DNA from: Magnetospirillum sp.
GTDB lineage: Bacteria; Pseudomonadota; Alphaproteobacteria; CACIAM-22H2
Direction of reading: 5' to 3'
Assembly (NCBI GenBank): GCA_027532905.1
Contig: JAPZUA010000001.1
Coordinates: 583,565 to 647,564 of the forward strand
Length of the DNA stretch: 64,000 nucleotides
Position numbers and translations under genes: made by a program. Below the pieces are notes generated by a model that was not told where the DNA came from, did no database searches, and saw only the letters and a list, made by a program, of their open reading frames with translations. Shown in pieces: positions 1 through 7,238 of the stretch (positions are counted from its first letter, which is position 1; each line of letters starts with the position of its first letter).

Positions 1-245
1 CAAGAAAGGCACGAGAGGCACCGGTCCACGTGCTTGACCGTGCGCGCATCGGCCGGCCGGTTCTTCTCGAGCATGTCCTTGATCAGATAGATGCGGCCGC
101 GCGGACTGTCGAGCTCGTCGCCGAGCAGCGTATAGGTCGGGCACGTCGCGGTGCAGAAGCCGCAATGCACGCATTTGCGCAAGATGGCTTCCGACGCCTT
201 CATGTCGGGATCGGCCAACTGCGCGAGGGTGAAATTGGTTTGCAT
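1..245 (-). CDS. glcF: Glycolate oxidase iron-sulfur subunit GlcF (N-terminal part only)
   Basis: GlcF carries the 4Fe-4S clusters that pass electrons from the GlcD/GlcE flavin subunits of glycolate oxidase to the respiratory chain. Only the first 81 residues lie in the window; the gene continues past base 1. The first ferredoxin-type motif [12 protein letters not shown] is seen at residues 25-36, and the second begins at residue 76 (CLSC) just before the edge. The ATG is 11 bases after the glcE stop, so it is the third gene of a glcD-glcE-glcF operon. The start is clear because the frame opens directly with the family-typical N-terminus. The identification is firm; the C-terminus cannot be judged. 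Confidence 0.93.
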   Translation of the reverse strand, partial: MQTNFTLAQLADPDMKASEAILRKCVHCGFCTATCPTYTLLGDELDSPRGRIYLIKDMLEKNRPADARTVKHVDRCLSCLS

Positions 246-256
246 CTGGGGCGCTC

Positions 257-1462
257 TCAGTAGGCTTCCGACAGGCGGCCGGGATTGAGGATGCCCTTGG
301 GGTCGAACTGGGCTTTGACGCCGCGATTGAGGGCGGCCACACCCGCCGACGGCGGCTCGAACACGGGCACGGCCAAGCGCAACGCATCGGGCGCGCGCAT
401 CAAGGTCGCGTGGCCTTCCGAAAAGCTTGCACGAATGGCGGCGGCGTGCGCATCGCCCGAGGCGGGCACGGCCAGCCACACGAGGCCCCCACCCCAATCG
501 CAGAACCAATCCGCGTCGGGTGCGGCCGCCGCAACGGCGGGTCCATGCGTGGGGGCGACCGACACACGCCAAATGGCGGCGTTGCGGTCGGGCAGCAGGG
601 AAGCGACGTCGCGGATCTCGCGCCAGAGTTTGAGGCTGCGCATCGTATGCAGTTCTTCGACAGGTCCGAACGCGCCCAAGTTACGGCACAAGGCTTCGCA
701 GCGGGCCGCAACCGAAACGGCCGTACCCTCGACGCGGATGGCGGTCACGCTCGCACTTGCCTGCGCCACATGGTCCACACTCGAGCGTGCTGCCGCACGC
801 TTGGGCAGATAGGCGGCCCCCGACACTTCCCACGGGCTGTTGAGCGCGTCGGCCATCGCAGCGACGGCCTTGGCGGGATCGAGGCCGAAGACGAGCACGT
901 TGCGCGTCTTGGCACCGGCTGGCATCACTTTGACCGTGACGCGGTCGAGAACGGCAAGCGTGCCCATCGAACCTGCCACGATCTTCGGCAGATCGTAGCC
1001 GGTCACGTTTTTTACGACTTTGGACCCGGCCTTGAATTCCTCGCCGCGCCCCGACACGCCCGAGAATCCCAAGAAATGGTCGCGCGCCGCGCCCATCTTG
1101 ATGCGCCGCGGCCCGCCGAGATTGGCGGCCAAAGCGCCGCCGATGCTGCCGCTGTCGGCCTCCGCGATCCCGTAGAGCGCACCCAGATCCGGCGGCTCGA
1201 AGGCCAACATTTGCGCGCGCTGTTCGAGCAGCAGCAGAATGTCGCGCATCTTGGTGGCGGCGTTGCAGGTCAGCACGAGCTCTTCGGGCTCGTATTCGAC
1301 GTCGCCCGCGAGTGCGGACAAATCGAGCGTGCGCGCGGCCTTCGTCGGCCGGCCGAGCGATACCTTGGTGCCGAGACCCTGCACGCGCAGCGTCTCGCCT
1401 TCGGCGGCCGCGTAGGCGACGCACTCTTGCAGCTGTTTGGCGTTTGTCGGTTTGAAATCCAT
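257..1462 (-). CDS. glcE: Glycolate oxidase FAD-binding subunit GlcE
   Basis: A 401-residue FAD-linked oxidase subunit with a PCMH-type flavin-binding fold; with GlcD and GlcF it oxidises glycolate to glyoxylate. The flavin-binding segment RVQGLGTK lies at about residues 26-33. A Gly/Asn-rich nucleotide loop follows in the region around residues 105-120, and the C-terminal substrate domain ends in the family-typical [11 protein letters not shown]. Length is normal for GlcE. It begins 15 bases after glcD and is followed by glcF, the usual gene order. The gene lacks the full C-terminal catalytic extension seen in GlcD, as expected for GlcE. Confidence 0.93.
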   Translation of the reverse strand: MDFKPTNAKQLQECVAYAAAEGETLRVQGLGTKVSLGRPTKAARTLDLSALAGDVEYEPEELVLTCNAATKMRDILLLLEQRAQMLAFEPPDLGALYGIAEADSGSIGGALAANLGGPRRIKMGAARDHFLGFSGVSGRGEEFKAGSKVVKNVTGYDLPKIVAGSMGTLAVLDRVTVKVMPAGAKTRNVLVFGLDPAKAVAAMADALNSPWEVSGAAYLPKRAAARSSVDHVAQASASVTAIRVEGTAVSVAARCEALCRNLGAFGPVEELHTMRSLKLWREIRDVASLLPDRNAAIWRVSVAPTHGPAVAAAAPDADWFCDWGGGLVWLAVPASGDAHAAAIRASFSEGHATLMRAPDALRLAVPVFEPPSAGVAALNRGVKAQFDPKGILNPGRLSEAY

Positions 1463-1477
1463 TGGCGGATACAGCCG

Positions 1478-2968
1478 TCAGAATCGCGGCAGATCGGGGA
1501 ACGGCACTTGGCCCTTGTGCACGCGCATGCGGCCCATCTCGGCGCAACGATGCAACTGCGGGAATACTTTGCCCGGATTGAGCAGCCCGTCGGCGTCGAA
1601 CGCGCATTTGAGGCGCATCTGCGTGGCGAGATCGTCTTCGTCGAACATCGCGGGCATGAGGTCGCGCTTCTCGATGCCAACGCCATGTTCGCCGGTCAAC
1701 ACGCCGCCCGCCGCCACGCACAGGCGCAGAATATCGGCCCCGCACGCTTCGGCCGCCAACAACTCGCCGTCCTTGTTGGCGTCGAACAGAATGAGCGGAT
1801 GCAGATTGCCGTCGCCCGCATGGAACACGTTGGCGACACCCACGCCGTGCTTGGCGGCAATGTCGGAAATGCCGCGCAGCACGTCGGCTAGGCGTTTGCG
1901 CGGGATGGTGCCGTCCATGCAGATATAGTCGGGGCTGATGCGCCCCACCGCCGGGAACGCCGCCTTGCGCCCGGCCCAGAAGCGCATGCGCTCCTCCTCC
2001 GATTCGGAAATGCGGCTCGTGACGGCGTTGTTCTCGCGCGCGATACGCTCCACGTTCGCGATGAGCTCGTCGACTTCCGCCTGCGGCCCGTCAAGTTCGA
2101 CGATGAGCAGGCTTTCGACGTCGAGCGGGTAGCCGGCGTTCACGAAGGCCTCGGCCGCATGGATCGCGGGTTTGTCCATCATCTCGATGCCGCCGGGCAC
2201 AATGCCCTCGGCGATGATCTGCGCCACACAATTGCCGCCGTCTTCGAGCGAGGGGAAGCCCACGAGTACTGCGCGCGCGGTCTCGGGCTTGCGCAGCAGG
2301 CGCACGGTCACTTCGGTAACGACGCCCAATAGCCCTTCCGAGCCCACCACAATGCCAAGGAGATCGTAGCCGCCCGCATCGAGATGCTTGCCGCCGAGCC
2401 GGATCACCTCGCCCGCCATCGTCACCATCTCGAGCCCAAGCACGTTGTTCGTGGTGAGGCCGTATTTGAGGCAATGCACGCCGCCCGAGTTTTCGGCGAC
2501 GTTGCCGCCGATCGTGCAGGCGATCTGCGACGACGGATCCGGCGCGTAGTAGAAGCCTGCATGCTGCACGGCCTGGGTGATGCCGAGATTGGTGACCCCC
2601 GGCTGCACGCGCGCACAGCGATTGGCGAAATCGATATCGAGCACCTTGTTGAACTTCGCCATGCCGAGCAAAATGCCGTCTTCGAGCGGCAAGGCCCCGC
2701 CTGAAAGGCCGGTTCCAGCCCCGCGCGGCACGATCTTGATGCCGTTGGCTTGGCAGTATTTCATGACGGCCGCGACTTGGCCCACATTCGAGGGCAGGAC
2801 CACGACCATCGGCAATGCGCGGTAGATGTTGAGCCCGTCGCACTCGTAGGCGCGGCGCTCTTCTTCGGCGTCGATGACGCCCTCGCCGGGCACGATCGTG
2901 CGCAGATCGGCCACGATCTGGCTGCGGCGCGCCAGAATCGCGGCATCGGGTACCGGCATCGTCGGCAT
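1478..2968 (-). CDS. glcD: Glycolate oxidase catalytic subunit GlcD
   Basis: A 496-residue FAD-dependent 2-hydroxyacid dehydrogenase of the GlcD/D-lactate dehydrogenase family and the catalytic subunit of glycolate oxidase. The FAD pyrophosphate-binding loop PRGAGTGLSGGA is at residues 81-92. The C-terminal motif TGEHGVGIEK carries the conserved His. First gene of the operon, with GGGAGA a few bases before the ATG. A promoter-like TTGACT/TATAGT pair lies upstream. The paralogue D-lactate dehydrogenase is excluded mainly by the adjacent glcE and glcF. Glycolate could come from the predicted aldose pathway at 6.4-13.9 kb, which would release glycolaldehyde; that link is inference. Confidence 0.95.
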   Translation of the reverse strand: MPTMPVPDAAILARRSQIVADLRTIVPGEGVIDAEEERRAYECDGLNIYRALPMVVVLPSNVGQVAAVMKYCQANGIKIVPRGAGTGLSGGALPLEDGILLGMAKFNKVLDIDFANRCARVQPGVTNLGITQAVQHAGFYYAPDPSSQIACTIGGNVAENSGGVHCLKYGLTTNNVLGLEMVTMAGEVIRLGGKHLDAGGYDLLGIVVGSEGLLGVVTEVTVRLLRKPETARAVLVGFPSLEDGGNCVAQIIAEGIVPGGIEMMDKPAIHAAEAFVNAGYPLDVESLLIVELDGPQAEVDELIANVERIARENNAVTSRISESEEERMRFWAGRKAAFPAVGRISPDYICMDGTIPRKRLADVLRGISDIAAKHGVGVANVFHAGDGNLHPLILFDANKDGELLAAEACGADILRLCVAAGGVLTGEHGVGIEKRDLMPAMFDEDDLATQMRLKCAFDADGLLNPGKVFPQLHRCAEMGRMRVHKGQVPFPDLPRF

Positions 2969-2998
2969 TGGCGGTCTCCCAGGGACGTCGTTTAACCG

Positions 2999-3029
2999 AC
3001 TATAGAAGAGGGAGCCGCCGGGCAGTCAA
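2999..3029 (-). promoter_or_regulatory. Candidate promoter of glcDEF
   Basis: On the minus strand a -35-like TTGACT (3024-3029) is followed after 19 bases by TATAGT (2999-3004), or after 17 bases by TCTATA (3001-3006). It ends about 30 bases before the glcD start. The -35 element abuts the A-rich flank of the rpmJ terminator. Assignment rests on hexamer match only. Confidence 0.45.
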
Positions 3030-3061
3030 AAGAAAACCCGCGCCGGGCGGACCGACGCGGG
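3027..3061 (-). terminator. Rho-independent terminator of rpmJ
   Basis: Read on the minus strand, arms CCCGCG (3061-3056) and CGCGGG (3042-3037) enclose a 13-base loop and are followed by TTTTCTTTT. This is a textbook intrinsic terminator placed 41 bases after the rpmJ stop. On the plus strand the stem is followed by ATTTTT, so it could act in both directions. Confidence 0.8.
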
Positions 3062-3101
3062 ATTTTTCCGCGATACAGAAAAAGACGCGCGCGCGACTTG
3101 G

Positions 3102-3227
3102 TCAGCCCTGGCGGGCCTTGAAGCGCGGGTTCTTCTTGTTGATCACATAGACGCGGCCCTTGCGACGGACGATCTTGCAGTCCTTGTCGCGCTTCTTGGC
3201 CGACTTCAGGGAGTTTACGACCTTCAT
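3102..3227 (-). CDS. rpmJ: 50S ribosomal protein L36
   Basis: A 41-residue basic protein beginning [18 protein letters not shown] and ending [12 protein letters not shown], which is the alphaproteobacterial form of L36. The CxxC...C/H zinc ribbon of the zinc-binding L36 paralogue is missing; only one Cys (residue 17) is present, so this is the zinc-independent type. It is a single-gene transcript here, with its own promoter (3294-3322) and terminator (3027-3061). Zinc-free L36 is often part of the zinc-starvation response in bacteria, but no Zur-like palindrome was seen upstream of this copy. Confidence 0.95.
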   Translation of the reverse strand: MKVVNSLKSAKKRDKDCKIVRRKGRVYVINKKNPRFKARQG

Positions 3228-3293
3228 GGCACGTCTGTTCCAGCGATAAAGTTGCGCGTCCGAGCCGGTTTTCCCGGCCCCGAAAGAGCGCGG

Positions 3294-3322
3294 AACATAG
3301 GGGGGTATGCGCCGCCTGTCAA
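3294..3322 (-). promoter_or_regulatory. Sigma-70-type promoter of rpmJ
   Basis: On the minus strand TTGACA (3322-3317), a 17-base spacer and TATGTT (3299-3294) give a near-consensus promoter. The expected start near 3287 would leave a leader of about 60 bases before the rpmJ ATG. The -35 box overlaps the left arm of a 10-bp inverted repeat (see 3311-3382). Confidence 0.65.
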
Positions 3323-3382
3323 CCCGCCCAAAACCCTTTGATAAAAAAGTGAATACAGGAACGGGACCGATAGACAGGCGGC
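3311..3382. repeat. Ten-base inverted repeat between rpmJ and the DedA-like gene
   Basis: GCCGCCTGTC at 3311-3320 and its perfect complement GACAGGCGGC at 3373-3382 are separated by 52 bases. The left arm overlaps the rpmJ -35 box and the right arm lies just before the DedA-like gene. It could be a two-site operator or a long-range stem. Function unknown. Confidence 0.5.
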
Positions 3383-3397
3383 ATCCCCGCCCCTAGG

Positions 3398-4051
3398 ATG
3401 CCGCCCGGCGTTGCCGAAGAACCGGTGCTTCCCCAACCCGGCGACCAGAAGAAGTCGATGATCGAGTGGATCGAAAGTCACGGCGAGTGGTTCTACCTGA
3501 TCACGTTCGTTTGGACCTTCTTCGAAGGCGAAACTTTCGTGATTTTCGCCGGTGTCGCGGCCCAGCTCGGCATTCTGCGGCTCGACTATCTGATCGCCTG
3601 CGCTTGGGTCGGCAGTTTTCTCGGTGACAATCTCTATTTCTGGCTCGGTCGGCGCTACGGCGATCGGCTGGTCGCGCGCTTTCCGCGCATCAAGCCCGGC
3701 ACGGATCTCGCCATCCTGTGGCTCAAGAAATACAATACCGGCTTCATCCTGAGTTTCCGCTTCATCTATCTCGTGCGCAATTTCAGCTCGTTTGCCTGCG
3801 GCATGAGCGGCATCTACTGGCCGCGCTTCATGCTGCTGAATTTTATCGCCGCCGGCGTGTGGGCCACGACTTTCGCCGGAGCGGGCTATCTGTTCGGCGT
3901 AGTGTTCACGGAAGCCGCTCTGCCGATCAAGATCGGCGTCTTGTGCGTGTTCGGCAGCCTGATCGGCTACGCGATCTACATGCACCGCAAAAACAAGAAG
4001 ACGACCGAAGCGCTGAAAGCGGCCGAAGCCGGAATTCCGCCGGCGCCCTAG
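3398..4051 (+). CDS. DedA / SNARE-associated family membrane protein
   Basis: A 217-residue (or 197-residue, if translation starts at the ATG at 3458) polytopic inner-membrane protein. The segment FRFIYLVRNFSSFACGMSG matches the DedA signature of an Arg-containing re-entrant stretch followed by Gly-rich helix. Several hydrophobic segments follow, and the C-terminal tail is Lys-rich and cytosolic in character. DedA proteins support lipid carrier recycling and membrane homeostasis; a precise substrate cannot be read here. The segment before residue 21 is Pro-rich and not typical, so the inner ATG is the more likely start. The gene stands alone and is convergent with the methyltransferase gene that ends at 4057. 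Confidence 0.8.
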   Translation: MPPGVAEEPVLPQPGDQKKSMIEWIESHGEWFYLITFVWTFFEGETFVIFAGVAAQLGILRLDYLIACAWVGSFLGDNLYFWLGRRYGDRLVARFPRIKPGTDLAILWLKKYNTGFILSFRFIYLVRNFSSFACGMSGIYWPRFMLLNFIAAGVWATTFAGAGYLFGVVFTEAALPIKIGVLCVFGSLIGYAIYMHRKNKKTTEALKAAEAGIPPAP

Positions 4052-4056
4052 AAACG

Positions 4057-5019
4057 CTAGGCCTTTTTGGCGGCCACGATCCGCACGACGCGCAGGTCGC
4101 CGCTGTCCATCGCCGCCAAGCGCCGCGCCCACAATTTGGCCTCGCCCATCAAAGCCTCGCCTTCAAGCGCTTCGAGCTGGCCGCGCGAAACGAGCCGGTC
4201 GATCTGCGCCCAGCCGACGAGGAGTTCGGCGCGGAACGCGGCCGTAAAATCCTCGTTGGCGGCAATCGCGAGGCCAGCCGCCTCGATCTGGGCGGCGAAC
4301 TGCGCTTGCGTCGAAAGGCGCGGGGCCGTCGCCTCGCCAAGACGATAAGCGTCGAGGGCCGCCCCGTGCGCGTCTTCGCGCGCGATCGCCCAATCGAAGA
4401 CGACGAGCTTGGCGCCCGGCTTCATGCCGTGGGCGAGGCGCGTGAGCAGCTTGGGCTTGTCCGAAATCAGCGAGAAAACGTTGCGTACGAGCACGCCGTC
4501 GTAGCGTTTGGGCTTGAAGCTGCCTTCGGCCACGTCGAGAAAGCCGATCGGGGCTTTGCTCTCGAGGCCGGCGGCACGCGACAGGGCAGCCCCGTTCTGC
4601 GCAAGCTCGAGCGACAGATCGTAGCCTTCCATCCATGCCCCGCTTGCTTGCGCAAGCGCACGCGTGCCGCCCCCGAGCCCGCAGCCGAGATCGAGGCCGA
4701 TCGCGTCGCGGGCCAGCGTCAGCGGGACCGCCAGCTTCAGCACGAAATCGACGGCACCCGGAAACGTGAAACCGTCGCCCCACACGAGTTGGGCTACCTT
4801 GATGCGTTCGCGCGACCACTGGTCTTTGACCACGACCTTGCCGGTCATTGGCGGCTTGATCGGATCGGGGTGTGCCGCCTCTTGTGCGGAAACCGGTTCG
4901 GCCTGCTGCCCTGCCGCCGCCGGCTTGTCGTATTCGTAGCCTTCCCACCAGGCATGAAGGCGCGCGCGCAATTCGGGCTTCAGGATCTTGCCCGACTCCT
5001 TTTTGGGCGGATCGGCCAT
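4057..5019 (-). CDS. SAM-dependent methyltransferase
   Basis: A 320-residue class I methyltransferase. Motif I (GLDLGCGLGGG) is at residues 108-118, and an acidic post-motif (GYDLS) follows about 24 residues later. Residues 1-80 are a Lys/Pro/Ala-rich extension without recognisable fold. The ATG at 5019 is chosen because it lies just two bases beyond the stop of the preceding gene; longer open sequence upstream overlaps that gene. It is the last gene of the tight minus-strand run that starts with the dehydratase at 8989. The methyl acceptor is unknown; the general fold resembles small-molecule (methyltransferase type 11) enzymes. Confidence 0.75.
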   Translation of the reverse strand: MADPPKKESGKILKPELRARLHAWWEGYEYDKPAAAGQQAEPVSAQEAAHPDPIKPPMTGKVVVKDQWSRERIKVAQLVWGDGFTFPGAVDFVLKLAVPLTLARDAIGLDLGCGLGGGTRALAQASGAWMEGYDLSLELAQNGAALSRAAGLESKAPIGFLDVAEGSFKPKRYDGVLVRNVFSLISDKPKLLTRLAHGMKPGAKLVVFDWAIAREDAHGAALDAYRLGEATAPRLSTQAQFAAQIEAAGLAIAANEDFTAAFRAELLVGWAQIDRLVSRGQLEALEGEALMGEAKLWARRLAAMDSGDLRVVRIVAAKKA

Positions 5020-5021
5020 CG

Positions 5022-5357
5022 TCAATCGACTTCGCGAATGCCGTCGCGCGGCGGTGCGAAACGCGGGCGCGCACCGCCCGTGCCCAAGCCAAGTGCAATG
5101 AGCTCGCCCGCCTCGTCGAACGTCAGCAGCACCACGTCGCCCGCAGGGTTGCGCGCCTCGACGCGGTAGCAGCCTTCGACCAAGGTCATCTTTTCGAAAC
5201 CGACGAAGCCCATGTCGAGCAGCCGGTCGGTGACCTTGTTGACGGTCGCGCGCTCGAAGCCCGACGCTTTGCACGACGGACCGTCGGACGGCGGGGTCTG
5301 CGCGACCGCCGCCGCAGCTGCCATGCACAAAACGATAGACAGAAAGAAACGACGCAT
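5022..5357 (-). CDS. Small secreted PepSY-like protein
   Basis: A 111-residue protein with a cleavable signal peptide (MRRFFLSIVLCMAAAAAVAQ, cleavage near residue 20). A single PepSY-like module follows: a helix-rich CKASGFERATVNKVTDRLL stretch, then a beta-rich GCYRVEARNPAGDVVLLTFD repeat-like region. PepSY domains are periplasmic inhibitory or ligand-binding modules. It is packed between azlD and the methyltransferase gene with spacings of 5 and 2 bases, so it is co-transcribed, but nothing ties it to either function. Assignment to the family is by pattern and moderately certain. Confidence 0.65.
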   Translation of the reverse strand: MRRFFLSIVLCMAAAAAVAQTPPSDGPSCKASGFERATVNKVTDRLLDMGFVGFEKMTLVEGCYRVEARNPAGDVVLLTFDEAGELIALGLGTGGARPRFAPPRDGIREVD

Positions 5358-5362
5358 AGCGC

Positions 5363-5698
5363 CTAGCTTAGCACGCCGCTGGCCGCCGCCGCGATAACGG
5401 CGGCGGCGGCAAAACAGCCCGCGAACAGGCTGCGCCCGAACAGAACATACGTGCCGAGCGCCGCTGCACATGCGCCCAAACGCACCACGAGTGCGATCTC
5501 GCGCAGTTCGCCAGACGGAAACACGACGAGCCGTACGACCAAGGCCGCCAGAATCGCGTAGGCGACGGCGGCGAACCATTCGAACAGCAGCCCGTTGGGA
5601 TCGAGCCTGCCGCCGACCGCCACGCCGAAGCCGCGCCAGAAATACGTCGCCGCTGCGGCCGCCACCGCCGCCCCGTAGAGCCCGAGTTCCGCACTCAT
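5363..5698 (-). CDS. azlD: AzlD-type branched-chain amino acid exporter small subunit
   Basis: A 111-residue protein with four hydrophobic segments and little else, the size and pattern of AzlD, the small partner of AzlC in two-component amino acid export. Its ATG at 5698 overlaps the azlC stop by four bases, the usual AzlC-AzlD arrangement. AzlCD pairs in Bacillus confer azaleucine resistance and export branched-chain amino acids; other substrates are known in the wider family. The transported compound in this organism is not evident, and location inside a sugar-acid operon leaves room for another small solute. Confidence 0.82.
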   Translation of the reverse strand: MSAELGLYGAAVAAAAATYFWRGFGVAVGGRLDPNGLLFEWFAAVAYAILAALVVRLVVFPSGELREIALVVRLGACAAALGTYVLFGRSLFAGCFAAAAVIAAAASGVLS

Positions 5699-6432
5699 CG
5701 GCGCACCATCGCATAGCGGTAGAGTGCTGCGAGCGTGCCGCCGCCAAGACCCGCGATCAGCAGGCTCCATTCGGGGCTGTAGAGATGGGCGGGCACGCAC
5801 AGCGCCCCCCCCGTCAGCAATGCGACAAGCCGCGTGGCGTCGCGGGCGCCCTGCGTGCTCTGCAAAAACAGCAGCAGGAAATAGACCGGATTCAAAAACA
5901 CCAGGGCGAGCGTGAGCGACACCGGCAACTCGGCCGCCGCATAGAACCCCACGACCGTGCCGACAAGCGAGGCCGACCACAGCACGAGCGAGCAGCCGAT
6001 GAACCAGCTCAAACGGTCGCTTCGCGCCATGTTCGGCGCTTGCGCCATCGTCATTGCCCAGCACGTGACGGCCACAAAAAACGCCGACGCGTAGAGCCGC
6101 CACGCCGGCCGGCCAGGGGCTGCCACCAGCGGCATCATCGCAACCGTCATCGGCGCCAAGCGCATATTGGCAAGCCCGACCGCCAGCATGATCGCAAGCA
6201 CGCCGGATCCAGCGAGGTAAAGCTCGACCAGCACCACCTGCCCCGGCAAGGCCCAGGCCGTCAGCGTGTTGAACAGGGCGAATTCGAGGCTGAGTTCGTG
6301 CGCACCCACAAGCGAGCCGAAGCCGACATACGAGGCTCCGAGCACAAGGGCCGGCGCCAACGCCGCCGCGCGTACGCCCGCAAACAAAGCGCCGCGCGGC
6401 CCAAGTTCGGGCGGCGTGATGTCGTCCCTCAC
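5695..6432 (-). CDS. azlC: AzlC family amino acid exporter large subunit
   Basis: A 245-residue membrane protein with the AzlC pattern: near the N-terminus GASYVGFGSLVGAHELSLEFA, then the motif TLTAWALPGQVVLVELYLAG and the conserved NMRLAPMTVAM loop. A GTG at 6432 is preferred as start because it falls right after the aldolase stop (6438); the frame stays open upstream but overlaps that gene. Overlap with azlD by four bases implies translational coupling. Works with AzlD as an exporter. Being downstream of the aldolase and dehydratase genes, the pair could export an overflow amino acid made from pyruvate, which is speculation. Confidence 0.85.
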   Translation of the reverse strand: MRDDITPPELGPRGALFAGVRAAALAPALVLGASYVGFGSLVGAHELSLEFALFNTLTAWALPGQVVLVELYLAGSGVLAIMLAVGLANMRLAPMTVAMMPLVAAPGRPAWRLYASAFFVAVTCWAMTMAQAPNMARSDRLSWFIGCSLVLWSASLVGTVVGFYAAAELPVSLTLALVFLNPVYFLLLFLQSTQGARDATRLVALLTGGALCVPAHLYSPEWSLLIAGLGGGTLAALYRYAMVRR

Positions 6433-6437
6433 CTGCG

Positions 6438-7238
6438 TCAATACGGCCCCGTCGGTTTGGCGGGGGCGGCGTTCTGGCCGCGCAGGGCGGCAAGGAACTC
6501 GGTGGCGCGGCTCACCATCATGCCCATGTCCGACGCGACCGCGACGTAGCTGTAGCCCATCGCGATGAACTTGCCGACCATGTCGGGATTGGGGCCGACG
6601 ATGCCGCAGGGTTTTCCGAGCTTCCTGGCTTTGGCGGCGCACTCGGCCAAAGCGGCTTGCACGTTCGGGTGTGCGATGTCGCCCAGATGGCCCATGGCGC
6701 CCGACAGATCGCCGGGGCCGACGAACAAGGCGTCAACGCCTGGGACTGCTGCAATCTCGTCGATGCGCGATGCTGCGGCCGGCGTTTCGATCTGGCAGAT
6801 CACGCAGATCTCGGCCGACGCGTTCTTGAGATAGCCGGGTACTGTGCCGTAGCGCGAGCCGCGATGCACGGCGGCTATGCCGCGAATGCCGTCAGGCGGA
6901 TAGCGCGTGGCGGCCACCGCGCGGGCGGCTTCGTCGGCGTTTTGAATCATCGGGAACATCAGCGTCTGCGCGCCGATGTCGAGCGCACGCTTGACCGGGA
7001 CCGCGTCGTTCCAGGGGATGCGCGTCACGGCCGAGGCGCCCGTGCCGGCCACGGCCTGCAGGGAGGCGTAGGTGCGCTCCCAATCGAGCGGCACGTGCTC
7101 CATGTCGATCACGAGAAAATCGAAGCCCACACAGCCCAAGGCCTCGGCCGTGGTCGTCCCGCCCGACATGATCCAAGTGCCGACCATCGGCGGTACGCGC
7201 AGCAGGTTCTGCTTGAAGAGGTTCTTGGGCATATCCAT
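6438..7238 (-). CDS. HpcH/HpaI-type class II 2-keto-3-deoxy acid aldolase
   Basis: A 266-residue class II aldolase that cleaves 2-keto-3-deoxy sugar acids into pyruvate and an aldehyde. Expected active-site residues are visible: His48 in DMEH, Arg73 (TRIPW), metal ligands Glu151 (CQIETP) and Asp177 (VGPGDLSG). The start codon overlaps the stop of the dehydratase by four bases (ATGA), so the two are translationally coupled and probably consecutive in one pathway. With a pentonate dehydratase the products would be pyruvate and glycolaldehyde; with a hexonate they would be pyruvate and glyceraldehyde. Family certain; substrate inferred from neighbours. Confidence 0.85.
   Translation of the reverse strand: MDMPKNLFKQNLLRVPPMVGTWIMSGGTTTAEALGCVGFDFLVIDMEHVPLDWERTYASLQAVAGTGASAVTRIPWNDAVPVKRALDIGAQTLMFPMIQNADEAARAVAATRYPPDGIRGIAAVHRGSRYGTVPGYLKNASAEICVICQIETPAAASRIDEIAAVPGVDALFVGPGDLSGAMGHLGDIAHPNVQAALAECAAKARKLGKPCGIVGPNPDMVGKFIAMGYSYVAVASDMGMMVSRATEFLAALRGQNAAPAKPTGPY

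Noticed and set aside
410-1891. 493-codon plus-strand open frame across glcE and glcD
   Set aside because: Antisense shadow of two well-supported glycolate oxidase genes; no recognisable domains.
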